From Megascapheus bottae (taxonomy: Eukaryota > Chordata > Mammalia > Rodentia > Geomyidae): a stretch of DNA of 64,000 nucleotides. A program made the translations under genes and the position numbers. The notes beneath the pieces are model-generated. The model was not told the origin of the DNA, did no database searches, and was given only the letters and a program-made list of their open reading frames with translations. Positions 43,958 through 53,935 of the stretch are shown here, one piece after another (the first letter of the stretch is position 1; each line of letters begins with the position of its first letter). The stretch is from positions 19,539,927 to 19,603,926 of the forward strand of contig JANJXV010000024.1 of the NCBI GenBank assembly GCA_024803745.1. Direction: 5' to 3'.

Positions 43958-44117
43958 TTCAGAAGTACAATTTTTAAACTAGGGACTGTAGTAGGTAGAT
44001 CTAATGTATGCTTATTTAAACTGAGTTTTGAACAATGAGAAAATTGATAACACATGTTAAGGGGTGGAGAGAAGAATAAAAGAAGAGGAGATGGCATTGC
44101 AGAGAAATCCATAGGCA

Positions 44118-44205
44118 AAGGACTGGCGGTGACTCAGTGATAGAGTGCTTGCCTGGCATGTAGCTGTCTGGAGTCAGATCCTCAGCAGTAAAGAGGAAGA
44201 GAAGG
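44118..44205 (+). mobile_element. ID-like SINE monomer
   Basis: GGTGACTCAGTGATAGAGTGCTTGCCTGGC ... AGTCAGATCCTCAGCAG, with no Geo half. Confidence 0.7.
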
Positions 44206-44227
44206 AAAATTAAAAAGAAGGAAGGAG

Positions 44228-44430
44228 GGGCCAGGAGTTTGGCCTAGTGGTAGAGTGCTTGCTTGCCTAGCTTTTGCAAAGACCCGGGTTCGATTCCTGA
44301 GTACCACATATATAGAAAAAGCCAGAAGTGGTATTGTGGCTTGAGTGGTAGAGCTCTATCCTTGAGAAAGACAAGGACAGTGCTCAGGCCCTGAGTTCAA
44401 GCCCAAAGACTGGCAAAAATTTTAAAAAAA
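44228..44430 (+). mobile_element. IDL-Geo SINE
   Basis: GCCAGGAGTTTGGCCTAGTGG with a 4-bp TTGC duplication, to CCCAAAGACTGGCAAAAA. Confidence 0.93.
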
Positions 44431-44464
44431 TGAAGGAAGGAGGGAGGAAGGAAATGGTGACAGA

Positions 44465-44540
44465 ATGGGGTAGGGATATTGTAGGGTACCTGCTTAGTAT
44501 GTTCAAGGCCCTGTGTTTGAGCTCTACTTAAAAATAAATA
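44465..44540 (+). mobile_element. ID-like fragment
   Basis: GGGTACCTGCTTAGTATGTTCAAGGCCCTG ... GAGCTCTACTTAAAAATAAAT. Confidence 0.5.
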
Positions 44541-44687
44541 AAGACAGACAAAGGCAAGAAGGTAGAAGAAGAGTTGATATGGCATAGGATGGGCTCCTTT
44601 ACATGGAGGGAAATTCACTTAGAGATATTTGTCAACAAAAGAGAAATAAGTAGGATAGGACAGGTTTGGGCCTTCCCTCATGGACTC

Positions 44688-44752
44688 TGGACAAGGCTTG
44701 AGTGGTACAGCACCTGCCTAGCCCTGAATTTAAACTACAGTACCAGAAAGAA
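44688..44752 (+). mobile_element. Geo/ID-like fragment
   Basis: GGCTTGAGTGGTACAGCACCTGCCTAGCCC ... ACTACAGTACCAG. Confidence 0.5.
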
Positions 44753-44895
44753 GAAGGAGGGGGAAGGAAGGGGGGGAGGGAAGAAGGAGATGAAAAGGGG
44801 GAAAAAGAGGAGAGAGAGGTAGAGAAGGAGGAAGAAGAGTAGAAGAAAAGAGGGCAGAGAAGGAAGAGGAGGGGGAGGAGGAGGAAGGGGAGGCC
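44750..44895 (+). repeat. Purine-rich (GGA/GAAG)n tract
   Basis: About 145 bp nearly pure A/G on the plus strand, explaining the Pro/Ser/Leu-rich minus frames. Confidence 0.92.
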
Positions 44896-45737
44896 ATGGG
44901 TGGAAAGAAGAACATTCTATCCTCATGATGGTGTGTACAGTGGTTAAAATTGGGACCCTTTCTTATGTGGGCTGAGCTAGAGATGTCTGAGCACTTTGCA
45001 GTTTGGTAGCAGTAATGGCTAGCAAGAATGTTTCTGAAGCAAATTGCAGGCCTTGGCTCTCTGCCTGTTGCAGTTTTCTTCATCTACTTTCTCTCCATGT
45101 CTCTTCCTGCCCACCACCACGCCAGCCCTCTCGATGAAGCAGCGCAGGCCTCTGCCCACCACCACTGCCTCCCATAACCCCCAACCCACCACATAGCTCC
45201 ACAAATCCCATTAGAATCATGGCAACAGTTGGTGAGAGATATTTTTAGGATCTCCCTCATTCTCTGGCTTTATACCAACGCCAACTGCCATATGACTGTG
45301 TTCTCAAACTCACTGCCTCTGGCTCAATCTCAGAATGAGAGTAATGATCACACCCTCCTCTTCCATCTGGTCCTGAGTTCAGATCAATCACATGAATAAA
45401 CGAAACCACACTCACGCTAATTGTGTCTGTCCTGATGGCCTTGATTCTCTAGAAAACTGCTTCACTACACAAATCTGAGGCATATCCCTCCGAGGGGAGA
45501 GATCACTGCTCTTGAGGCTCATAGAGTTGCAGGCATGCTTCCGTTAGGAAACCTGCTCCATGTAAAGAGCCTCCTCTGCGCATGTCCCCTGGCCACTGAA
45601 CGGGCTGCCTGGAATGGTCCCCAGGGTGACGCTGGCTGGGGTAGATCTTCAAGGATGGGTACCTGGCTCTCAGGGCTTCCTTCCCCAGGGTCCGCTTTGG
45701 GGCTGGACTGGTCAGTGAACACTTGTTGAAGACATAA
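44896..45737. other. Unique-looking block
   Basis: No recognised repeat over ~840 bp. Paired 64-67 codon frames on both strands at 45519-45729 have no domain. Confidence 0.45.
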
Positions 45738-45906
45738 ATATAGCTGAGCGTTGTTTGTACTCCTAGCTACACTAGAAGTTTGAGATCTGAGGATTGTGGT
45801 TCAAAGCCAGCTTGGACAAGAAATTCCCTAAGACTCTTTAATTAACTACCCAAAAAGCCAGAAGTGGAGCTGCGGTTCAAAGGGTAGAGTGCTAGGCTTG
45901 AGCTCA
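45738..45906 (+). mobile_element. B1-Geo SINE, 3' truncated
   Basis: TATAGCTGAGCGTTGTTTGTAC to GTGCTAGGCTTGAGCTC. Confidence 0.85.
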
Positions 45907-46030
45907 TTATCTGGAGATGATAGTCTCAATGCTTTATCTGAACCTCCCCATCCAGAGGCCTTCAGCTTCCATCCTCAGATCATGGCCTTGGAGTAGCTCC
46001 AAAAGCATGAACCACTAGCACTCAGCTACT
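45907..46030 (-). mobile_element. Reverse B1 half abutting the previous SINE
   Basis: TCTGGAGATGATAGTCTCAATG ... GCATGAACCACTAGCACTCAGC; the two halves meet tail to tail, likely a rearrangement. Confidence 0.65.
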
Positions 46031-46052
46031 GAGGCTTTGGGGGATTTTTAGA

Positions 46053-46251
46053 CATTTTTTTTTTTTTGCCAGTCCTGGTGCTTGAACTCAAGGCCTGAGC
46101 ACTGTCCTTGGACTTTCTCAAGGCCACAGCTCTATCACTTGAGCCTCAGCACCACTTCCAGCTTTTTTCTATGTATGTGGTACCGAGGAGTCGAACCCGG
46201 GTCTTTGTGCATGCCAGGCAAGCACTCTACCACTAGGCCAAACTCCGGGCC
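46053..46251 (-). mobile_element. IDL-Geo SINE
   Basis: T-run, GCCAGTCCTGGTGCTTGAAC to CCAAACTCCGGGCCC; near consensus. Confidence 0.94.
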
Positions 46252-46295
46252 CATGGGGTTTTTTTAATTTTCTAGAATTGTTTCATTTTTATTTT

Positions 46296-46533
46296 TTAAT
46301 GCTAGTCACTGGGGCTGAAACTGAGGACCTGGGTGTTATCTTATCCCTTAGCTCTTTTGTTCAAGGCTGGCACTCTACCATTTGAACCACAGCTCCACTT
46401 CCAGTTTTACTTTTCACTAACTGCAGATAAGAGTCTCACAGACTTTCCTGTTCAAACTGGCTTTGAATTACAATCCTCAGATCTCAGCCTCTTTAGGATT
46501 TAGGATGACAAGAGAGAATCACCAGCACAAGGC
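46296..46533 (-). mobile_element. B1-Geo SINE
   Basis: TAGTCACTGGGGCTGAAACTG to AGAATCACCAGCACAAGGCC. Confidence 0.85.
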
Positions 46534-46974
46534 CTACTTATATGTTTTTATATTGACAGAGTAACTTCTCCAAGTAGTATGCCAAGAAATGCTGGATTCC
46601 TTTGTCCTTCGCTGTGACACCAACAGACACTGTGAAGAATGTGGGAGGCTGCTTTAGTCACGACAGACTTGGCTCTCCTCAAAATTTAGTAAAAACCTTC
46701 CCAGCTGGCACCAACAAATGTTTATTAAATTTAGTGGACGAAGGCTCTTGGCAAAATAAGAACACAATCTCTGCCCTTTAGGGAATGACATTCTTCAAAC
46801 AATAACATATGCCTGAATATTGAATTTTAGGCAATAGTATACAAAATTAAAGCTTATAGAATCTGGATAAAAATTGTAAAAGAAGTCAGATGATAAAATC
46901 ATCTACCCACAAACAATTCTATGTGGCACTCATCCACCATTTGAAAAGGAAAATTAAGGTATTTCCATTTTGAG
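46534..46974. other. Unassigned sequence
   Basis: Contains ACCAACAAATGTTTATTAAATTTAG ... ATCTCTGCCCTTTAGGGAATGACATTC, reminiscent of an old repeat ('aacaaatatttattgagc ... ccctgccctcaaggagc'); family uncertain. Confidence 0.4.
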
Positions 46975-46975
46975 G

Positions 46976-47490
46976 GCTGGGAATGTGTCTTAGTGGTACA
47001 GTGCTTGCCTAGCACGTATGAAGCCCTAGGTTCTATTCCTCAGTACCACATAGATTAAAAAAAGCTAAAAGTGGGACTGTGGCTCATGTGGTAGAGCACT
47101 AGCCTTGAGCAAAATCAGCTCGGAGCGGAGCAGCTGGCACAGTGTCTCATGCCTTTAATCCTAGCTACTCAGGAGGCTGAGATCTGAGGATCAAGTTTCA
47201 AAGCCAGTACTGGCACAAAAGGACCTGAGACTCTTATCTCCAATTAACCTCTAGAAAACAGGAAGTTGGGGCTTGGCTCAAGGGTAGGGCTGTAGCCTTG
47301 AGCTGAAGAGCTCAGGGACAATGCTCAGGCCCAGGGGTAGGGTGGTAGCCTGGAGCTGAAGAGCTCGGGAACAGTGCAGAGGCTGAATTCAAGCTCCAGG
47401 ACCCACAAAGAAAAAAACAAAAGAAAGAAAGCAGCTCGGGGACATTGTCCAGCACCTGAGTCCAAGCCCCAGGACCGGCAAAAAAAGTAA
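46976..47490 (+). mobile_element. IDL-Geo SINE interrupted by B1-Geo
   Basis: Outer parts 46976-47125 and 47432-47490; the break duplicates CAGCTCGGAG / CAGCTCGGGG. Confidence 0.9.
47126..47431 (+). mobile_element. Nested B1-Geo SINE with duplicated Geo segment
   Basis: AGCTGGCACAGTGTCTCATGCC to the AAAGAAAGAAA tail. The Geo part occurs twice: GGGTAGGGCTGTAGCC... (about 47283-47334) and GGGTAGGGTGGTAGCC... (about 47335-47400). Confidence 0.88.
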
Positions 47491-47720
47491 AAAACTACCC
47501 TTCCTCTATGACAAGACAAGCATGCATGCTTCTTGCCAGCTGCCTCTGATCATCTGCCTATGTCAATAACTGTGTATGGACTGGGAATGTTATAAACACC
47601 CAATAGCTCTTGGCAGGAGAAAGGGTTCCCATAAAAAAGGGGGGAGATTGGTTGGAATACATTGTAAACGTATGTGGAAATATAAAATTGAAATCTCCAT
47701 CTGTATAATAATACAAGTTA

Positions 47721-47910
47721 GCAGGGCTCACACTGGTGGCTTATACCTATAATTCTAACTGCTCAGGAGGCTGAGAGCTGAGGATGATAGTTCAAAGTCA
47801 TCCTGGACAGGAAAGTCTGTGAGACTTGTATCTTCAGTTAGCCACTAAAAAGCTGGAAGTACAATGGCAGCTCAAGTAATAGAGTTCTAGTCTTGAGCTT
47901 AAAAACTAAC
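47721..47910 (+). mobile_element. B1-Geo SINE, 3' truncated
   Basis: GGGCTCACACTGGTGGCTTATACC to TCTAGTCTTGAGCTTAAAAAC. Confidence 0.83.
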
Positions 47911-47927
47911 ATCAAATACATTAGATT

Positions 47928-48084
47928 GGGGTCTGGGAGTTTAGCCTAGTAGTAGAGTGCTTGCCTAGCATGCACAAAGACCGAGGTTCAATTCCTCGGT
48001 ATCACATACATAGGAAAAGCCAGAAGTAGAGCTGTGGCTCAAGAACAATGCTCAGGCCCTGAGTTCAAGCCCCAGGACTGGCAA

Positions 48085-48086
<2 letters not shown>
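47928..48086 (+). mobile_element. IDL-Geo SINE
   Basis: GGGTCTGGGAGTTTAGCC to CAGGACTGGCAAATAT; part of Geo around GGTAGAGC...GCCC is deleted. Confidence 0.92.

Positions 48087-48126
<40 letters not shown>
48087..48126 (+). repeat. (AAT)n microsatellite
   Basis: About 13 AAT units grown from the SINE tail; read in reverse it gives a poly-Tyr frame. Confidence 0.95.
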
Positions 48127-48208
48127 ATTAGATGGTCTGCAAGTATGTACAAATGCATTAATGGAAACATGGTAGATTCAAGGGAGAATGCAACAAAATG
48201 AACACGAG

Positions 48209-48618
48209 TGTTGGGAGCCGAATGCAGGGTCAGGCTGGCCCATGAATCTGCATCACTGAGTAAGATAACCACACAGAGAAATGAGCTGTCTTGTATGACA
48301 CCTTTCCTATGAACTTTGTGCTGTATCGTCAGTATTGTGAATCACTTTCCACTGAGAGTTGGTTACCATTATGTTTGAATGTGTTATTGCTTTATCACTC
48401 TCTGCTGAGACTTGATTATCAATGTAACACCTGACAGGTTCTTGTTTTGTAGAGACTATTTAAGACGAGAACAGGAAATAAACGACTGCAGCCTTTGGCT
48501 GTAGTCTTGGGCTGTAGCCCACCCAACCCCATCTATTACTTGTCTTGTCTTTTCCTTTTCTTTTCTCATCCTCACCCCCTAATCAAGTATTCCGCCTTGC
48601 TGCTGGCTGGCTCCAGCA
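48209..48618 (+). mobile_element. Solo LTR, class II endogenous retrovirus (ERVK-like)
   Basis: Starts TGTTGGGAGCC and ends GGCTCCAGCA (TG...CA), about 410 bp. It carries a TATTTAAG box at 48457-48464, AATAAA at 48477-48482 and a pyrimidine-rich U5. It is flanked by CACGAG (48203-48208) and CACCAG (48619-48624), a 6-bp target duplication with one mismatch, the length typical of class II ERVs. No primer-binding site or internal gene adjoins it, so it is a solo LTR left by recombination. Confidence 0.8.
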
Positions 48619-48711
48619 CACCAGGACACAGGTACTTGAAGGGTGTGGTGGGGTCAAAGGGAGAGGGGCAGACAAATAAAGAGAAGTGGAGGGGGCGAGC
48701 TCGGATAATGA

Positions 48712-48948
48712 AGTCAAGCATGAGTGGCTCACGCCTGTAATTTTAGCTACTCAGGAGGCTGAGATTTGAGGATCACACTTGGAAACCATCCCAGACAAAA
48801 ACATCTGTGAGATTCATATCTCCAATAAATTAAAAAAAAAAACAAACAACTGGATGTGAGGACTGTGGCTCAAGTGTAAAGTGCTAGCCTCAAGCAAAAG
48901 AAGCTCAAGAACAGTGCTCAGGCCTTGAGTTCAAACCTCAGGACTGGA
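48712..48948 (+). mobile_element. B1-Geo SINE
   Basis: AAGCATGAGTGGCTCACGCC to AACCTCAGGACTGG. Confidence 0.9.
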
Positions 48949-49013
48949 AAAAGAAAAGAAAAAAAAAAGGAAAAGAAAATAATTTAATGTTTATTATACA
49001 AAATTTAGAAAAG

Positions 49014-49475
49014 TAAGCCAGGCACTGTGCTCACACCTGTAACCCTAGCTACTCAGGAGGCTGAGATCTGAGGATTGCAGCTCAAAGCTAGCTTGGGGAC
49101 AAAAGGACTTGAGATTCTTTTTTTTTTTTTTTTTTTTTTGCCAGTCCTGGGCTTGAGCTCAGGGCCTGAGCACTGTCCTTGGACTTTCTCAAGGCTAGAG
49201 CTCTACCACTTTGAGCCTCAGCACCACTTCTGGCTTTTTTCTATGTATGTGGTACTGAGGAATCGAACCCGGGTCTTCATGCATGCTAGGCAAGCACTTT
49301 AACCACTAGGCCAAACTCCTGGCCCCAGGACTTGAGATTCTTATCTCCAATTAATCACCAGAAAACAGGTAGTGGCCCTATGGCTCAAGGGGTTGGGCAG
49401 TAGCCTTGAGCTAAAGAGCTCAGGACAACACCCAGGCCCAGAGTTCAAGTCCCACGACTGACCAAAAAAAAAAAA
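49014..49475 (+). mobile_element. B1-Geo SINE interrupted by antisense IDL-Geo
   Basis: Outer parts 49014-49119 and 49327-49475; break in the linker after TTGAGATTCTT. Confidence 0.94.
49120..49326 (-). mobile_element. IDL-Geo SINE nested in the B1-Geo linker
   Basis: About 23 T, GCCAGTCCTGGGCTTGAGC to CCAAACTCCTGGCCCC. Perfect 16-bp target duplication AGGACTTGAGATTCTT (49104-49119, 49327-49342). Confidence 0.97.
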
Positions 49476-49929
49476 ATTTGGAAAAGTGAGAAAAGGGGTG
49501 GGTTGGGAGGGACGGGTGAGAATGTTGCAAGGGTTGACATTGATCAAGATGCATTGTTTTCATAAACTGCTTTGCTAAATGGCAACTCCTTTGTACAACT
49601 ACTTAAAGATAATAAAATGAAATAAATGCAATTAGCTTCTAATGTGATTCTTAAGGAATCTTCTTCAGTGTGAAGAATGATACCTACTTAATTCACCCAA
49701 TTAATTTGGGATCATGGCATTTTTCTCACTTTTCTAAAAAGAACTTCAACTTATTTTGTCACACATTGTAGAAAAGGCATATGATACAAAGAAGTAAAAT
49801 CATGAATATTAAAATTATCTGTAATCTCACCATCTGAAAAGCATTATTAGATATCTACACTCTCCTGATTCTCGAAATGTAATAAATGTATAAATTCATA
49901 CTCACACATACATACAGATACACATCCAA

Positions 49930-49965
<36 letters not shown>

Positions 49966-49984
49966 CAATGATGGTTTTTAAAAA
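49476..49984. other. Unassigned AT-rich sequence
   Basis: Includes a (CA)n run at 49935-49964; otherwise nothing recognised. Confidence 0.5.
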
Positions 49985-49985
49985 T

Positions 49986-50106
49986 GAGGATGAAGCTGAG
50001 TATGATGGTTTGCAACTGTAATAGCAGCTGCACAGGGAAATGGGGCAAAATGATCACAGGTTCAAAGGTATCCTGTGCAACTTAGGGGAAACCTATTTCA
50101 AAAGAA
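49986..50106 (+). mobile_element. B1-like SINE monomer
   Basis: AAGCTGAGTATGATGGTTTGC ... CTATTTCAAAAG, decayed. Confidence 0.6.
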
Positions 50107-50112
50107 AGCAGT

Positions 50113-50295
50113 CAGTTGAGTGTCAGTATTCACAACTGTAATTCTAGCTACTCAAGAGGCCAAGATCTGAGGATCATAGTTCAAAACTACCCCCAGCAGA
50201 CAAATCTGTAATACTTTTATCTCCAATTAACCAGCAAAAAGCCCAAAGTAGAGCTGTGGCTCAAGGGTAGAATGCCAGAGTTGAGCACCAAAAGT
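50113..50295 (+). mobile_element. B1-Geo SINE, 3' truncated
   Basis: GTTGAGTGTCAGTATTCACAAC to GAGTTGAGCACCAAAAG. Confidence 0.83.
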
Positions 50296-50317
50296 CTATC
50301 AGAAGTGCAGAAGTGCT

Positions 50318-50552
50318 AGCTGGTGGCTGGTGGTTTACATCTATAATCCTAGCTACTTAGGAGGCTAAGATCTGAGGATTCCAGAATAAAGCCAGCCAGA
50401 GCAGGAAAGTCCTTGAAACTTACCCCCAATTAACCACCTAGAAACAGAAATGAAACGATGTCTCAAAATGATAGAGCACCAACCAACCTTGAGCAATAAA
50501 AGCTCAGGCATAGAACCTAGGCTCTAAGTTCAGCAACAATAACTGACAAAAA
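50318..50552 (+). mobile_element. B1-Geo SINE
   Basis: TGGTGGCTGGTGGTTTACATC to AACAATAACTGACAAAAAG. Confidence 0.87.
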
Positions 50553-50577
50553 GAAAAGGAAAAAAAGAAAAGAAAAG

Positions 50578-50774
50578 GTTCCAGGAGTTTGGCATAGTGA
50601 TAGAGTGCTTTTCTAGCATGCACGAAGACCCGAGTTCAAGTCCTTGATACCACCTACATAGAAAAAAAAGCCAGAAATGGTGCTGACTCAAGTGGTAGAG
50701 CTGTAGCCTTGAGAAAACCCAAGGGCAGTGCCAAGGCCCTGAGTTCAAGGCCCAGGACTGGCAAAAAAAAAAAA
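50578..50774 (+). mobile_element. IDL-Geo SINE
   Basis: GTTCCAGGAGTTTGGCATAGTG to GCCCAGGACTGGC plus A12. Confidence 0.93.
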
Positions 50775-51248
50775 CAAAAAAACAGAACACCTCATCAAAG
50801 TTTCACCAGATTTTACCTATTTATTTGTATGAGGGCCTTCTCTTTTCCCCATACTCTGCCAAAGACAAAAAAAGATTTGTGGCACATCCCTTCTTTAGGG
50901 GGCCTGTGTCACCTTGTTTGCATTTGTCCTCAATTCTTTTGTGGACTCATTAATATGATGTTGCAAGTTATCACTTATTTTCTTGTGACTGTCTACCTTC
51001 CTGCCGGAGCCAACCGGCAGCAAACCAGGGTTCGCAGATTGGGATTCCTGAAATAGGGGGCAAGGACTAGGAAAAAATAGAAGAGAGACAAACAGATGGG
51101 GTTCAGGAGGGCTACAGCCCAAATCAGGAGCCACAGCTTAAGAAGCCTGTAGCCCAAGACCGTAGCCCAGTTTATTTCCAGTTCTCAATCTTAAATACAC
51201 ATCTTTAAACTAGGGAACTGCCAGGGGCTACATTCGTACAAACAGTAT

Positions 51249-51310
51249 CAAGTCTGAAATAGGTTGAATGAGAAGCTATCAAGTCCCAAACAGGTTAAAT
51301 GAGAAGCTAT
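51249..51310. repeat. 31-bp tandem duplication in LTR U3
   Basis: Two adjacent 31-bp units (51249-51279, 51280-51310) share CAAGTC at the start and the GAGAAGCTAT end, with a few differences. U3 duplications of this kind are often enhancer repeats in retroviral LTRs. Confidence 0.85.
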
Positions 51311-51372
51311 TGACACAGCCCAAAATCATGATAAGAGCTTACTTCCTTGTGTACTCAATTGTCCGGGTCCAA

Positions 51373-51414
51373 GGTCACTGACCCCACAGTCACGGTCACT
51401 GACCCCACAGTCAG
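51373..51414. repeat. 21-bp tandem duplication in LTR U3
   Basis: GGTCACTGACCCCACAGTCA occurs twice in direct succession (51373-51393, 51394-51414), 20 of 21 bases identical, near the 5' end of the minus-strand LTR. Confidence 0.9.
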
Positions 51415-51469
51415 TCCCCAACACCTTCCAAACTGACATACAATTCCCCCATGTAATTTGTGTGTGGGG

Positions 51470-51692
51470 GGGGTCGTGGGGCTTGAACTCAGCCTGGGCA
51501 CTGTCCCTGAGCTCTTCAGTTCAAGGCTACCACCCTATCCTTGAGCCAAGCCCCATTTCCCATTTTTCTAGAGGTTAACTGGAGATAAGAGCCTCGGGTC
51601 CTTTGGTGCCCAGGCTGGCTTTGAACCTTGATCCTCAGATCTCAGCCTCCTGAGTAGCTAGGATTACAGGCATGAGCCACCGTGCCCAGCCC
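51470..51692 (-). mobile_element. B1-Geo SINE
   Basis: TCGTGGGGCTTGAACTCAGCC to CATGAGCCACCGTGCCCAGCC; near consensus and close to the copy at 43741. Confidence 0.93.
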
Positions 51693-52108
51693 CTCCATGT
51701 AATTTTTAAAATACAATTAAATCATAATGTTTTTATAACAATACAACCATGCAAATAGAAGCTACTAGAAGAAGGTGATATCTTGCTCTCTCTCCCCACA
51801 CAAACATGTATCATAGAAGGCTACATGTATAAGTGTTACAGAGTCAACTCTACTATTGCACAGTAGAGAATCTTCCACAGCTGTGTGCCCTTGGAACAGA
51901 AAGGAAAGGGGGGGGTGGGGAGGGTGCATTAGAAAGGACAAGGAAAAGGCTTGGTTTTGCAATGTCATCTGAAAGGCTGGACTGGATGAGTTCATTTGTT
52001 TTGCTGAGCTTCTTTCTTCTGCTGACACAATCTTGGGGCCCTTTGTTTTGTTTCCTCTCCATTTGAGCCTGTTAGGTAAAAGATCTACCACTGACCGACA
52101 CCCTTAGT
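51693..52108. other. Unassigned sequence
   Basis: Overlapping frames of 69-108 codons on both strands (51765-52091) with no domain; a G-run lies near 51908. Confidence 0.4.
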
Positions 52109-52230
52109 CCTTGGTTTCTTGAGACAAGGTCTTGCTATGTAGCCCAGGCTGGCTTGGAACTCCTAATTCTCCCTCTGCAGCCTTTTGATGGGTGGGATGA
52201 CAAGCTGTGCCCTCCCCTACCCGGTTTACT
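52109..52230 (-). mobile_element. B1-like SINE monomer
   Basis: TTGAGACAAGGTCTTGCTATGTAGCCCAGGCTGGC, the classical reverse B1 opening. Confidence 0.85.
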
Positions 52231-52511
52231 TTCGGGTATGAAGACATAATGAGGAAATGTGGACACACATTGCTTTGCATTCCACATGTCACATGATCTG
52301 AATCATGGACAGAGTCAACTCTCAAAAGCAGAGGTCTAGGGAAAGAGTCCTTCTTGCCCAGATCTAAGGGCAGTGCTGATCCAATTAATAATTGTCTACA
52401 TAAAGGACTTCACACAGTACTGTGACAAAGCAAAGCTGCTGGAAATGTAAACTACCACAATGGTCATTATTTCTCCTCACTTAGAAGTATCCACTGGAGT
52501 AAGTATCTTTT

Positions 52512-52697
52512 CTCTTTTGGCCAGTTCTGGAGCTTGAACTGGGGGCCTGGCCACTGTTCTTGAGCTCTCTCAAGGCTAGCTCTCTACCGCTTGAGCCACA
52601 GCACCACTTCCGGCCTTTTCTATGTTGTGGTACCAAGGAATCGAATCCAGGGCTTTGTACATGCTGGGCAAGCACTCTACCACTAAGCTATCCTCTC
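52512..52697 (-). mobile_element. IDL-Geo SINE
   Basis: GGCCAGTTCTGGAGCTTGAAC to ACTCTACCACTAAGC; tail TTTTCTCTTTT. Confidence 0.9.
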
Positions 52698-52717
52698 TAT
52701 CTTAATGATACTTAGAA

Positions 52718-52946
52718 GCTAAATGCCAGCAAATCATGCCTGTATGTGTAAGTATCCAGAAGGCTGATCTAGGGATCACAGTTCAAAGCCAGTCCAGGCA
52801 AGAAAGTCTGTGAAACCCTTCTCTCCAATTAGCCACCAGAAAATGTGAAGTAGAGTTGTGGCTCAAAATAGTAGAATACTAGCCTTGAGCAAAAGAGCTC
52901 ACAGACAGTGTCCAGGCTCTGAGTTCAAGTCCTACAACCAACAAAA
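52718..52946 (+). mobile_element. B1-Geo SINE
   Basis: CTAAATGCCAGCAAATCATGCC to CCTACAACCAACAAAAATAAA. Confidence 0.85.
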
Positions 52947-53082
52947 ATAAAAATAAAAAGATACTTAAGGTCTCTTTGGCATCTCATTTGGAATCCAATA
53001 CCCAAAGTAACTCTGGAATGTATTTGTCACCAACCGCTTCTTGGTTGTATAAAATACTCTTTATTGTTCTTGTTCAACAATC

Positions 53083-53310
53083 AAAACCAGCTGTGATGCT
53101 GTGCACCTTTAATCTCAGAAAGTCAGGAGCAAAAGCAGGAGGATCATTATTTGAAGTCAAATGATAGCCAGATCTCATCTTAACAAGAAAGCTGGGTGTG
53201 GTAGTATGAACCTGTCACCCCAACTGAACAGGGTAATTAAACAGAGGATCCCAGTCCAGGGTAGCCCAGACAAATAAGTAAGTAAGAGTGAGACCCCACT
53301 TGAAAGAACT
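53083..53310 (+). mobile_element. B1-type dimer
   Basis: AACCAGCTGTGATGCTGTGCACC ... then AGCTGGGTGTGGTAGTATGAACC ... GTGAGACCCCACTTG: two B1-like units without Geo. Confidence 0.7.
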
Positions 53311-53314
53311 AGCA

Positions 53315-53462
53315 AAACGGTGTCTGTCCATGGCTCAGATGGTAGAGCACTGGCCTAGCAGGGATGAGGCCCTGGGCTCGGTGTCTAGTACTAAGGGGGA
53401 GACATTTTGAGAGCTGAAGGGCAGCTCAGTGGTAGAGTATACACTTAGTACAGGATGATACG
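53315..53462 (+). mobile_element. Two ID-like fragments in tandem
   Basis: TCCATGGCTCAGATGGTAGAGCACTGGCC ... and GGGCAGCTCAGTGGTAGAGTATAC. Confidence 0.65.
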
Positions 53463-53934
53463 TGTGTGCATTCATGTTTCTTAAAACAATATCCAACAGG
53501 GCTCTGGAGTGTCTTTTGTAATTTCAGGCTCAGCTGACTTCTGATTTCCAGTTTTAGGACAGGCCCTTCCATTGCAATACTGATTGGGCCGCTTGCCCGT
53601 TCTCTCCTCAGAAGTTGCAGTTCTGTACTCCAGCTAATGCCAAGGTCAATAATTTTGCTGCTAATATTATAATCCTCTTACTTAATCCTCTGGTATTTTG
53701 AACTTGATTCTGATGTTAATTTTCCGGATTGCCCGTACTAGGCTTGATTATGTGATTTTAGGCATAAAACAATTCATTGTTAGTTTAATTCCTATAACTT
53801 CCTTGCAATTGTGTTGAAATTGTTTTCTTCCTAATCTGTGTACCCCTGGCACTTTCATAAGATTACAATCAGTCTTAAGATTCTCTTGGAAATTTTGGGT
53901 TTTCTCATTTCGTTTTTGCATTTGGGGACTTGTA
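53463..53934. other. Unassigned AT-rich sequence
   Basis: No repeat or exon recognised. Confidence 0.5.
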
Positions 53935-53935
53935 A

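Larger units (their letters stand above)
51002..51423 (-). mobile_element. Solo LTR, related ERVK-like element, opposite orientation
   Basis: On the minus strand it begins TGTTGGGGAC at 51423 and ends GGCTCCGGCA at 51002, 422 bp, with perfect 6-bp target duplications CCTTCC (50996-51001, 51424-51429). TATTTAAG is at 51190-51197 and AATAAA at 51171-51176 (both as complement). From the TATA box through U5 it aligns well with the LTR at 48.2 kb, but its U3 differs and contains two tandem duplications (31 bp at 51249-51310, 21 bp at 51373-51414). No internal retroviral sequence is present. Confidence 0.85.

Noticed and set aside
48039..48272. Poly-Tyr-containing minus frame
   Set aside because: Product of the (AAT)n microsatellite and SINE tail, with the edge of an LTR.
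48209..51423. A single provirus bounded by two LTRs
   Set aside because: The LTRs are in opposite orientation, each has its own target duplication, and the interval contains only SINEs.
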